Positions 6,429 to 13,819 of a stretch of 15,354 nt of DNA are shown here, one piece after another. This DNA is from DATKMS01 sp041497995 (GTDB taxonomy: Bacteria > Desulfobacterota > Binatia > HRBIN30). Where the stretch lies: NCBI GenBank assembly GCA_041497995.1, contig JBGQHM010000131.1:1-15354 (forward strand), given 5' to 3'. Each line of letters starts with the position of its first letter. Within the stretch, counting starts at the first letter, position 1. The translations under genes and the position numbers were made by a program. The notes beneath the pieces were generated by a model. The model worked only from the letters and a program-made list of their open reading frames with translations. It did not search any database and was not told the origin of the DNA.

Positions 6429-7334
6429 GGGGTTGAGCGGTGAGCCGACGCCGCCGGTGACCTTCAATGGCGGCGCGCTGAAGAAGAACTCCCACACTCC
6501 GTCGCTCGCGCAGTCAGCGGCTAGCTCGTCGAGGTCGAACATCTCGCCGAGCGTGAGCCCCATGTCGCGGATACACAACAAGTGCACCGGCAGTGGCGTC
6601 GATGGGTCCTCGAACGGAATCACCTCGACGGCGTTGGTGTCTGTGGCGATGGCGGCGACCTCGCGCGCGTGCAGCCACTCGACGCAGCCGATGCCCAGAC
6701 CTGGCATCTGCCGCATGTAGCCGGTGCGATCGCCGTCCGTCTTGAAGACGCTGAGATGCCCGGTGCGCATCAGCAGCACGTCGCCCGTGCCGGCGCGCAC
6801 GCCCTGCCTTCGTTCCGCGGCTTCGAGATCGTTCGGGGTGATGACACGTCCGGGCGGCAGTCGATCGATGCCGGCGGCACGCGCCAGATCGAGCAAGACG
6901 CCGCGCGAGACGATACCGGTGCCGACCTTGTCGATGGCGTTACGTGCCGCACCGGCCGGCGTGATCGTCGAGGCGGAGAAGCCGTTATAGAGTTGCCCGC
7001 CGTAGTGCACGTGCGCCAGGCTGTCCCACTGCGTCGCACACTGCAGGGGCATCATGATGAAATCGTCGGCGTAGCGGAAGCCGTCGGGGTCCGGTCCGAT
7101 GGCGCCGGCGGTGGCGCTCATCAGATGGACCGGATTGACGCGTCCGCCCTGACCGATCTGCGGCCCCTCAACGCCAAACGTGAGCCCGAGGCTGAACACC
7201 TGGCCGCGCTTCACGCATGCGGCGCCGCGGCGCACGACCTCCGGCGTGATGAAGTTCACCGTGCCGCGCTCGTCGTCCTTTCCCCAGCGACCCCAGTTGG
7301 ATACCTTGTGCGCCAGCGCGCGGACCTTTTCCAT
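6414..7334 (-). CDS. cyclase family protein (kynurenine formamidase-like hydrolase)
   Basis: This 306-residue protein belongs to the cyclase/kynurenine formamidase family (PF04199), metal-dependent hydrolases that open amides, lactones or formamides. It starts MEKVRALAHKVSNWGRWG, followed by DERGTVNFITPE, a typical opening of the long members. The metal-site segment is QCATQWDSLAHVHY (98-111), aligned with the family motif HxGTHxDxxxH. D104 and H108 are retained, but both earlier histidines are glutamine (Q98, Q102), as I recall for a large subfamily with GTQWD. Further landmarks are RGVLLDLAR, TGDVLLMRTG and AIATDTNAVEVIP. The frame is open far upstream to 7946, but that part is antisense to the DUF456 gene and has shadow-like composition. 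ATG 7334 fits the homologous N-terminus and has GAGG about 11 bases upstream. The 3' end overlaps the secreted-protein gene by 15 bp. Substrate unknown. Confidence 0.9.
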   Translation of the reverse strand: MEKVRALAHKVSNWGRWGKDDERGTVNFITPEVVRRGAACVKRGQVFSLGLTFGVEGPQIGQGGRVNPVHLMSATAGAIGPDPDGFRYADDFIMMPLQCATQWDSLAHVHYGGQLYNGFSASTITPAGAARNAIDKVGTGIVSRGVLLDLARAAGIDRLPPGRVITPNDLEAAERRQGVRAGTGDVLLMRTGHLSVFKTDGDRTGYMRQMPGLGIGCVEWLHAREVAAIATDTNAVEVIPFEDPSTPLPVHLLCIRDMGLTLGEMFDLDELAADCASDGVWEFFFSAPPLKVTGGVGSPLNPLAVK

Positions 7335-7413
7335 ATGATGAGCGACCTCGTATCGAGCGGTTGCCGGCTTCGCTAACAGGACGCCGCGACCGGAGTCAAG
7401 CTGCGCTGCCGCG

Positions 7414-7932
7414 ATGGACGCCGTTCTGCACATACTGGGCCTGAGCATCTTACTTGCGGTGTGTCTGTTGGCGCTGATGTCGCTGGTGCTCGGCCTCCCT
7501 GGAACCTTCCTCATCGTGGGCGCTGCGTTGGTGTACGCGTGGGCGACGGGATTCGCGACGGTCCACTGGTCGACGATCGGGTGGCTGACCGTGCTTGCGG
7601 TCGTAGGCGAGGTCATCGAGCTGGCGGCCGGTGCGGCGGCGGCCGCGGGGACGCGACCGACGCGCCGCGTCACCGTGTCAGCCCTTGCCGGCGGCTTCGT
7701 CGGTGGCATCGTCGGGACACCGATCCTCTTCGGGATTGGCTCGCTGCTGGGTGCGTTGGCGGGTGCGTTCATCGGGGCATCCCTCGCCGTCGCGTCGGAG
7801 GGCGGCACGCTCGGCGCTGCTCTCACCACCGGCCTGGCCGCGTTGCGTGGCAGGCTGCTCGGCTTCATCCTCAAGGCCGCGATAGCTGTTGTGATGTTTG
7901 TGGTCGTTGCAGGTGCGGCGCTGGGCGGCTGA
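7414..7932 (+). CDS. DUF456 family integral membrane protein
   Basis: This 172-residue, very hydrophobic protein matches the DUF456 family. It has an N-terminal helix (about 5-27), then the conserved GLPGTFLIVGAALVYAW, then WLTVLAVVGEVIELAAGAAAA with the family glutamates. A glycine-zipper-rich stretch, GGFVGGIVGTPI through GALAGAFIGASLAV, follows, with a final helix near 150-170. It sits in the inner membrane; the function of the family is not established. It is divergent from the cyclase gene with a 79-bp gap, and is followed 72 bp later on the same strand by the ligase-RAYT fusion. Start ATG 7414 is chosen because it directly precedes the first membrane helix. The antisense frame on the minus strand is a shadow. 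Confidence 0.88.
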   Translation: MDAVLHILGLSILLAVCLLALMSLVLGLPGTFLIVGAALVYAWATGFATVHWSTIGWLTVLAVVGEVIELAAGAAAAAGTRPTRRVTVSALAGGFVGGIVGTPILFGIGSLLGALAGAFIGASLAVASEGGTLGAALTTGLAALRGRLLGFILKAAIAVVMFVVVAGAALGG

Positions 7933-8004
7933 ACGCTTCGCATCATTCGCTAGCTGGCTTGCTTGAATGCGCAAAAGCAGTGTGCGACGTTCGCCCGCGT
8001 GTCA

Positions 8005-10173
8005 ATGGCTCCGCCGTGCAATCTGGGTGATCTTCTTGGCGCGCTCGCCGGCGCGCATAGCGAGCGCACGGCGGTTGCGGGTGAAGACCGTGCGTTGAGT
8101 TTCGCCGCGCTCGACCGCGCGGCAGACTGCTGGGCCGCCGGGTTGCTGCGGGCGGGCTACGGCCCCGGCGCGCACGTTGCGCTGCTCGCCGGGAACAGTC
8201 CGGAGTGGCTGGCAGCGGCGTTCGGGGTCTGGCGCGCGGGGGCAACGTTGATTCCGGTCTCGACGTTTGTGACCGCGCGCGAGCTTGGCGAGATCCTCGC
8301 GCATGCCGATGCGAGCGTCCTGATCACGCAGCCGCGTGTGCGCTCGCACGATTACCTCGACTCGTTGGCGCGACTTCCGTCGTTGCCGGCGTTGCGCGAG
8401 ATCGTTGTGTTAGGAGAACGAGCGCCAGACGGCTGCCGGCCGGCGGCGGAGTTCGCTCCTGAGTCGGCCACACTCGATCAAGCCGCCGCTCGCGCTCCGA
8501 CCGAGTCGGTCGCTTGCATCCTCTACACCTCGGGAACGACTGGGCAACCCAAGGGCGTCATGCTCAGTCACCGCGCGATCCTCGCGACCGTCTTCCCGAC
8601 GGCAGGGCGCACCGGTCTGACGGCGAGTGATTCGCTGCTGTCGACGCTGCCGCTCTTCTGGGTCGCGGGTCTGGTGATCCGTGCGCTGCCAACACTCGCC
8701 ACCGGCTGCGTGCTGATCCTCATGGAGACGTTCACCGTCGCTGCCCTCGTCGCCACCATGGAACGGCATCACCCGACTGCGTTGCATCTTCGCCCCCCGC
8801 AGGTTGGCCAACTGCTGGCGCATCCGAAGTTCGAGCCGGGGTTGCTGGCGAACGTGCGACGTGGCGGCGGCCGCGTGGAGTGGTATGCGCCACATCTCGA
8901 CACGCACGCCGCGCGCTTCATTACCGGCTACGGCATGACCGAAACCGCGGGATACGTGACCGCGTTGGACTGGCAGGACCCTCCCGAGGTCCGCCGGAGC
9001 CAACTCGGCCGGCCGCTGCCGGGGGTGGAGGTACGTACGAACGCCAGCGGCGAGATTCTCGTGCGTGGTCCCGGGCTGTTCAGCGGTTACTACAAACAGG
9101 CGCCCGGCACGGGCCTGGACGCAGATGGCTTCTTCAAGACTGGTGACCTCGGGCGGGTCGATCCGGATGGCACGTTCCACTTCATCGGCCGCAGCAAGGA
9201 CCTGCTGCGCGTCAAAGGCATCAACGTCTCGCCCATGGAGGTGGAGGCGGTCCTGAGCACGCACGCCGCGGTGGAAGCGGTCTACGTCGTTGGTTTGCCG
9301 GCCGATGGCTTGGAGCAGCAGGTCATCGCATTGATCGTTCCGAAGCCCGCGGCACACGTTGCGGAATCCGAGCTGCGCGCCCTCGCGGCGGACGCCCTGT
9401 CCCACTACAAGCGCCCCGAACGCTACGTCTTCATCGAACGTCGCGACGTCCCCTTGAGCGGCACATCGAAGCCGCAGCGCGCTGTCCTGGCCGAGCTGGC
9501 CGCACGGCGCCTGGCAGCAACCTCACCTGTAGCGGCGGGTTTTAAACCCGCTTCCGCTCCCCGCCTTGTGCCCGCAACATCTCCGCACCGCGGTTCCAAC
9601 GCTCACTGGCCTAAATCGATACGTCTTCCGGACTACGACTACACCCAAGCCGGGCTGTACTTTGTCACCATCGTGACGTCGAAACGCGAAACCCTCTTCG
9701 GTGACGTCGTGGATGGGGCGATGCGATCGAACGAGTACGCAGTGGCTGTTGAGCAGTGCTGGGCGGATCTGCCCCATCACTACTCGCATGCCCAGCTCGA
9801 CGCTTTCGTCGTCATGCCGAACCACGTCCACGGGATTGTGGCGTTGACGGGGGTCGCGGGCGAAGAAGCGGGTTTGAAACCCGCCGCTACAATGACTGTG
9901 CATGGCCTGCCGGAAATCGTGCGCGCGCTGAAGACCTTTTCCGCCCGTCGCATCAACCGAGTTCGCGGTACGCCGGGAGTAGCCGTGTGGCAGCGTGGCT
10001 ACTACGAACACACCATTCGGGATGAGGCCGCCTTGGACCGCATCCGCGAGTACGTTGCCACTAACCCGCTACGCTGGGCGCTCGATCGGGAGAATCCTCG
10101 CTGCAAGGGTGACGACGAGTTCGACGTCTGGTTGGCTACGTTTCGGAAGCCAGACGTGTCCGAGCTGGTGTGA
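8005..10173 (+). CDS. acyl-CoA synthetase-like AMP-forming ligase fused in frame to a RAYT transposase
   Basis: This single 722-codon frame encodes two unrelated complete proteins. Residues 1 to about 505 are a class I adenylate-forming enzyme that activates a carboxylic acid with ATP, normally for CoA thioester formation. Its motifs are P-loop YTSGTTGQPKG (174-184), GYGMTE (308-313), TGD (379-381), GRSKDLLRVKGINVSP (395-410) and GTSKPQR with the catalytic lysine K489. That is a normal full-length ligase. Instead of stopping, the frame crosses a REP element (9529-9551) and continues into a Y1-type REP-associated tyrosine transposase, about 534-722. It shows RLPDYDYTQAGLYFVTIVT, the HUH motif MPNHVHGIV (H607, H609), GLPEIVRALKTFSARRIN and VWQRGYYEHTIRDE with candidate nucleophiles Y666/Y667. 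The RAYT part has no ATG before its conserved N-terminus; GTG 9568 is the only plausible separate start and lacks a good ribosome site. ATG 8005 is preferred over an upstream TTG at 7963. The frame overlaps the next gene's GTG by one codon offset (GTGA). Confidence 0.88.
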   Translation: MAPPCNLGDLLGALAGAHSERTAVAGEDRALSFAALDRAADCWAAGLLRAGYGPGAHVALLAGNSPEWLAAAFGVWRAGATLIPVSTFVTARELGEILAHADASVLITQPRVRSHDYLDSLARLPSLPALREIVVLGERAPDGCRPAAEFAPESATLDQAAARAPTESVACILYTSGTTGQPKGVMLSHRAILATVFPTAGRTGLTASDSLLSTLPLFWVAGLVIRALPTLATGCVLILMETFTVAALVATMERHHPTALHLRPPQVGQLLAHPKFEPGLLANVRRGGGRVEWYAPHLDTHAARFITGYGMTETAGYVTALDWQDPPEVRRSQLGRPLPGVEVRTNASGEILVRGPGLFSGYYKQAPGTGLDADGFFKTGDLGRVDPDGTFHFIGRSKDLLRVKGINVSPMEVEAVLSTHAAVEAVYVVGLPADGLEQQVIALIVPKPAAHVAESELRALAADALSHYKRPERYVFIERRDVPLSGTSKPQRAVLAELAARRLAATSPVAAGFKPASAPRLVPATSPHRGSNAHWPKSIRLPDYDYTQAGLYFVTIVTSKRETLFGDVVDGAMRSNEYAVAVEQCWADLPHHYSHAQLDAFVVMPNHVHGIVALTGVAGEEAGLKPAATMTVHGLPEIVRALKTFSARRINRVRGTPGVAVWQRGYYEHTIRDEAALDRIREYVATNPLRWALDRENPRCKGDDEFDVWLATFRKPDVSELV
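9529..9551 (+). repeat. REP-type palindromic element, copy B, at the ligase-RAYT junction
   Basis: GTAGCG is followed by the palindrome GCGGGTTTTAAACCCGC, which shares one base with it. It matches copies A and C (inverted) at 22 of 23 positions; the single difference is in the palindrome centre. It is read in the coding frame as VAAGFKPA, without a stop codon, and so bridges the two halves of the fusion. Confidence 0.85.
9868..9890 (-). repeat. REP-type palindromic element, copy C, inside the RAYT coding sequence
   Basis: This copy is identical over 23 bases to copy A at 300-322, 9.5 kb away. Its GTAG foot is on the minus strand, so it faces copy B across 316 bp. It is translated as AGLKPAAT (residues 622-629 of the fusion), in the loop between the HUH motif and the conserved GLPEIVRALKTFSARRIN helix. 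The element has therefore been accepted within an open reading frame. Confidence 0.85.
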
Positions 10174-10181
10174 AGCGCGTG

Positions 10182-12113
10182 ATGTCGCTCCGCGAACATC
10201 GCGGGCTTCTCCTGCTCCTCCTGGCCACGGCGTTGCTGTATCTGCCGACGCTCTCCGCCGAGTTCGTAGGATTCGACGACTACGAGTACGTGATGAAGAA
10301 CGTGGACGTGCGGGAGCCCGAGCTGTTGCGCATCTTCGATCTGCAGACCACGACCGTCGCTGATTGGACCCCGGTGGTCACGCTGAGCCACGCGCTCGAG
10401 TTCCGCCTGTTCGGGCTCGATGCCCGTGCTTACCATGCGACCAACCTGCTGTTGCACCTAGCGTGCATCACGCTCGTATATTTCCTCCTGCTCGACCTTG
10501 GTCTCGGTGCGGGCGTGGCCATCCTCGCCGCTCTCGTCTTTGCCATTCATCCGCTGCAGGTCGAATCCGTTGCCTGGGTTTCAGGGCGCAAGAACCTGCT
10601 CGCCGCGCTCTTCGGCTTGGCGTTCTGCCGCAAGTTTCTCGCGGCGCGGCCGCTCTCTGCGGTCCTGTGCTTGCTCCTCGCCCTCGCCAGCAAGGGCACC
10701 GCTGTGGCGTTTCCGCTGTGGGCCGCAGTGCTCTGGGCGTGCGGCTTCGGCACACTGCCGCGGCGGCGCGGTGCATTCTGGATTCTGATATTCATCGCGC
10801 TGGCCGCGGCCCGCGGGCTGCTCAGCATCACGTCACAAGCGAGCGTGATTGCAGCGCGCGATGCGAGTGCCATGACACTGAGTGCGCGCATGACGATCAT
10901 GGGCCGCGTTCTTGCCACCCAACTGCGACAATTCTTTCTGCCCTACCATCTGTCCCTGTACTATCGCTGGGCGCCTGAATCGTGGAGCGACCCACGTGTG
11001 CTTGTCAGTTGGGCGATCGTTGCAGCCGTCGCTGCCGCCATCGTCTGGGCCGCGCGTCGGGACATGCGCGCAGGTGTGATGGGCAGCTTCATCATCCTGG
11101 CCTTGCTGCCGACGCTGAACATCGTTCCCGCGCCGTATTTCCAATCGGATCGCTACCTGCACATCGCCTTGGTGGGTGCGTCGGTGCTCGTGGTGCTGAT
11201 GCTGCGTCCGTTGAACCGCATCCATCAGCGCCTGCCCGCCGTCGTGTTGGCGCTGTGGTGCGCGCTCGTGCTGGTGCCGGAGGCGCGTGCACGCATTGCG
11301 GTCTGGCAGAACACCGAGACGCTGTGGAACGATGTCCTGCGGGATTCGCCTGACGTGGCGTTCTTCTGGGACGGTCTCGGCATGTACTACTTGGAGAAGG
11401 GCAACGTCGAGAAGGCCGAGCCCGCTCTGCGCCGCGCGCTGGCGCTGCAACCGGATGCAGAAACGGCGCGCTACAATCTGGCGCTCATCTTCTCCAATCG
11501 CGGCGATCCTCCGGCAGCGATCGCCGAGCTCAACGTGCTGCTCGACTATCACCCTGAGTCTGTTCGCGGGCAGCAGTTGCTCGGCCAGCTGCTCGGAGAC
11601 CAAGGCGACAACGAGCCGGCGCTGGAGCATCTCGATGCTGCGCTACGCCTGGATCCTGGCAACCGGCTGGCGCGCTATCACCGCGGGCGCGCGCTGGCGC
11701 GTCTGCACCGATTCGACGAAGCGGTCCACGAGTTCGAGGCGCTGCTCGCCAAGTCGCACGCCCCGATTCTCCAAAGTGGTTTGGCGGCCGTCCGTCTTGG
11801 GCAAGGGAACCCCGCGGCCGCCGTCGCGCTGGCGCGGACCGCCACGCAGGGAGATCCGCATCTGGTCGAGGCGTGGGATACGCTCACCCAGGGCCTCGCT
11901 GCTACCGGAGACCTCGACGCGGGCGAGGACACGCTCCGATCCGGTTTGGACGCGAACCCTCGAGCCGCGGATTTGTGGTATCGCCTCGCGACCATTCGCG
12001 CCCGCCGCGGCGACAGCGGCGGCGCACGTGATGCGGCCATCCGCGCCTTGCAGCACGTCGACACCTCGACGCACCCCGTATGGGAGGCTGACGCGCACGC
12101 CATGGCGCAGTAG
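10182..12113 (+). CDS. polytopic membrane protein with C-terminal TPR repeats (TMTC-like, GT-C glycosyltransferase fold)
   Basis: This protein has about 643 residues from ATG 10182, or 647 from the overlapping GTG 10170; numbers here follow the longer form. The N-terminal 370 residues hold about eight to ten hydrophobic helices. After the first comes FVGFDDYEYV, whose D36-D37 pair sits where GT-C glycosyltransferases keep the metal or donor-binding acidic residues. HPLQVESVAWVSGRKNLLAA (127-146) and SDRYLHIA (326-333) are signatures of the TMTC/O-mannosyltransferase-like family with C-terminal TPRs. Residues about 395-635 are tandem TPR helices (for example GNVEKAEPALRRALALQPDA). Family members are thought to transfer sugars from a lipid carrier to proteins, with TPRs binding the target. 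It lies immediately after the ligase-RAYT fusion but is not related to it functionally as far as can be seen. ATG 10182 is chosen because it avoids the overlap; neither start has a clear ribosome site. Confidence 0.87.
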   Translation: MSLREHRGLLLLLLATALLYLPTLSAEFVGFDDYEYVMKNVDVREPELLRIFDLQTTTVADWTPVVTLSHALEFRLFGLDARAYHATNLLLHLACITLVYFLLLDLGLGAGVAILAALVFAIHPLQVESVAWVSGRKNLLAALFGLAFCRKFLAARPLSAVLCLLLALASKGTAVAFPLWAAVLWACGFGTLPRRRGAFWILIFIALAAARGLLSITSQASVIAARDASAMTLSARMTIMGRVLATQLRQFFLPYHLSLYYRWAPESWSDPRVLVSWAIVAAVAAAIVWAARRDMRAGVMGSFIILALLPTLNIVPAPYFQSDRYLHIALVGASVLVVLMLRPLNRIHQRLPAVVLALWCALVLVPEARARIAVWQNTETLWNDVLRDSPDVAFFWDGLGMYYLEKGNVEKAEPALRRALALQPDAETARYNLALIFSNRGDPPAAIAELNVLLDYHPESVRGQQLLGQLLGDQGDNEPALEHLDAALRLDPGNRLARYHRGRALARLHRFDEAVHEFEALLAKSHAPILQSGLAAVRLGQGNPAAAVALARTATQGDPHLVEAWDTLTQGLAATGDLDAGEDTLRSGLDANPRAADLWYRLATIRARRGDSGGARDAAIRALQHVDTSTHPVWEADAHAMAQ

Positions 12114-12182
12114 CACCTTGCACGGTTCGATCTTGGTGTGTTAGCCACGTGGCAGTTTTCGATTCCACAGCCGGAGCACGCC

Positions 12183-13808
12183 ATGGCCATCGCAGCCGTT
12201 AGCCGTAACCCAGCCGCGCCCGTTCCGAACGCCAGCTCGTTTCTCGAGCTGTACGCCTTCGAGCGGCCCGAACCGGCGAAGCCCGTCGACGAGTTCATCG
12301 CCGAGCTCAAAGGTCTCATCCGCGCGCACCCGATCGACGCGTCGCTTGCCGAGGCCCTGAAGTACGGCGGCGCATCGCGCGAGGCGATGCAGCGCTGGAT
12401 CAAAGACTACTACCAGTTCATCCGCATGGACGCGCAGGGCACGGCTGCAACGATCGCGCGCTGCCGGCGGCGTGGGCTGTTCCTGACGCTGAGCCAGCTG
12501 GTGAACCGCAAGACCGGCTTCCACCAGGTGACCACGCCGCCACTACAGCTGTTCCGCCGCTTCGCCGACGCCTTCGGTGTCACCCCGGCCGATCTGGAAG
12601 CACACTACGCGTCTCCAGAAACCATGCAGGCGACCTACACGCGTCTGCAGTTTCAGTTCTCCAGCTTCGAGGAAGGCTACGTCGTCAGCGCGCTGGCCGG
12701 CGAGGGCGCGTTGCTCGATGTGGTACGCGACGAACGGCCCTGGCTCTGCCAGCGCGGGATCGCCGAGTACATGAAGCGCGCCTACCAGCTCAGCGACGAT
12801 GCGGTCGCCTACTGGCGTGCGTACGAAGACTTCCGCGGCTTCGTCTCTGAACCGGTGTGGGACATCGTGCGCGAGTTCGCCGTCGATGCATCGGAGCAGG
12901 AGCTGCTGCGCACGACGCTGCACCACTGGTTGCTGATCTACCAAACCATGCGGCGTGCCTGGAGCGAGATCATCGCCGGTCGTTACGCGTTGCCGGATTT
13001 CGTGTGGCCACCGCCCGGATCGGCGTTCAAGACTGGCGACGATCAAGCGTACGATGAGCTAGAGGATGAACTGGCCGAGTTCTGCCTGGCGCTGGCGCAG
13101 CCGAAGGAAACCGCCTTCGGGCTTCTCCTCTCCGGGCGTGCATCGTTGGACGCGACCAAGGAGCTGGTAAAGGACTTCATCCACCTCGATGCGACGCGCA
13201 GCATCGCCGGCCAACTCACCCGCTTGCCCGACGGCAAAGCCTACCGCGCCATCGCACAAGCGTTTGCCACCGAGTCCGGCGGGTTTCTCACCCGCAATCA
13301 CATGGAGATCTGGGCCGACTTCTGCGAGCAGGCGCTCGGCATCACGCGCGCCGATCTGTTCCACTGGGTGCCGCCGACGGAGACCATCGCCAGTCGCTAC
13401 GTCACCAAGTGGTTCCTGGTACACGGCGCGCCGGAGGAAGCCATCGCTGCCTTTCATCTCGGCCCGCCGTCTCGCGTGAAGGAAAAGATGGGCAAGCGCG
13501 CGCTCGGGTTGGGGCAAGGCGGTGCGGCGGGCGAAGGGTTGTTGCAACCGATCACGACGAAGCATCCGCTCACCGCTGCCTTCGAGCGCCTGGGCGTCGA
13601 ACCGGATCTCGCCGACTACTTCTTCCGCTTGCATCGCGAGATCGAGCCGTTCGAACAAGACGAAGGTTGGGAGTACGTCCCCGAGGTGCTGACCACCGGC
13701 CCGCAGCGCCGCATCTTCAAACGTGCATACATCACCAAGATCCTTTCCGAGCGGCGCAAGGACGAAGGCTTGCTCAACCGCATGAAACGCCTGTCGGGAC
13801 TGGCGTAG
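12183..13808 (+). CDS. tandem PqqC/TenA-like (heme-oxygenase-fold) two-domain protein
   Basis: This 541-residue, all-helical soluble protein contains two diverged copies of a heme-oxygenase-fold (PqqC/TenA/HDO-like) domain, about 45-270 and 308-530. The halves align by eye. QRWIKDYYQFIRMDAQ matches KELVKDFIHLDATRS, NRKTGF matches ESGGF, and FGVTPADLEAHYASPET matches LGITRADLFHWVPPTET. FSSFEEGYVVSAL matches LVHGAPEEAIAAF. The first half (REAMQRWIKDYYQFI) resembles PqqC. Expected diiron ligands of HDO enzymes are incomplete: N108/H114 and E163/E164 in half one, E364 without its histidine and H484/E488/E491 in half two. It may be cofactor-free, like PqqC, or use an unusual site. Start ATG 12183 has GGAG at 12173-12176; a GTG at 12138 is open but unsupported. 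The stop overlaps the ribosome site of the next gene, so they are co-translated. Function unknown. Confidence 0.78.
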   Translation: MAIAAVSRNPAAPVPNASSFLELYAFERPEPAKPVDEFIAELKGLIRAHPIDASLAEALKYGGASREAMQRWIKDYYQFIRMDAQGTAATIARCRRRGLFLTLSQLVNRKTGFHQVTTPPLQLFRRFADAFGVTPADLEAHYASPETMQATYTRLQFQFSSFEEGYVVSALAGEGALLDVVRDERPWLCQRGIAEYMKRAYQLSDDAVAYWRAYEDFRGFVSEPVWDIVREFAVDASEQELLRTTLHHWLLIYQTMRRAWSEIIAGRYALPDFVWPPPGSAFKTGDDQAYDELEDELAEFCLALAQPKETAFGLLLSGRASLDATKELVKDFIHLDATRSIAGQLTRLPDGKAYRAIAQAFATESGGFLTRNHMEIWADFCEQALGITRADLFHWVPPTETIASRYVTKWFLVHGAPEEAIAAFHLGPPSRVKEKMGKRALGLGQGGAAGEGLLQPITTKHPLTAAFERLGVEPDLADYFFRLHREIEPFEQDEGWEYVPEVLTTGPQRRIFKRAYITKILSERRKDEGLLNRMKRLSGLA

Positions 13809-13819
13809 GAGGAACGACG

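Larger units (their letters stand above)
9529..10173 (+). mobile_element. REP-associated tyrosine transposase (RAYT, IS200-like Y1/HUH) with its REP elements
   Basis: This segment, from the GTAG foot of REP copy B to the transposase stop, is the probable inserted unit at the 3' end of the ligase gene. RAYTs are single-copy, domesticated-looking relatives of IS200/IS605 transposases that cut and move GTAG-headed REP hairpins through an HUH/Tyr mechanism. The HUH pair (codons around 9823-9831) and the YY pair (around 10000-10005) are both present, and the protein length of about 190 residues is normal. REP copy B is at its left border, and copy C lies inside the gene in opposite orientation. 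No REP is seen at the right border and no target duplication is evident, so the exact right end is uncertain. Confidence 0.8.

Noticed and set aside
7335..7946. Upstream extension of the cyclase frame (about 204 extra residues)
   Set aside because: It is antisense to the DUF456 gene, with Pro/Ala/Thr/Arg-rich low-complexity composition. The cyclase homology begins at the ATG at 7334.
7963..8004. TTG start adding 14 residues to the ligase
   Set aside because: There is no ribosome site before the TTG, and the extra residues do not resemble ligase N-termini. ATG 8005 lies close before the conserved NLGDLL-type opening. The choice is not certain.
9523..10011. 162-residue minus-strand frame over the RAYT
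   Set aside because: The HUH and tyrosine motifs lie on the plus strand. This frame is a shadow kept open partly because the REP palindromes lack stops in several frames.
10833..11630. 265-residue open frame on the minus strand
   Set aside because: It is antisense to the TMTC-like TPR gene, whose motifs are clear. Composition is Arg/Gln/His-rich as expected for a shadow.
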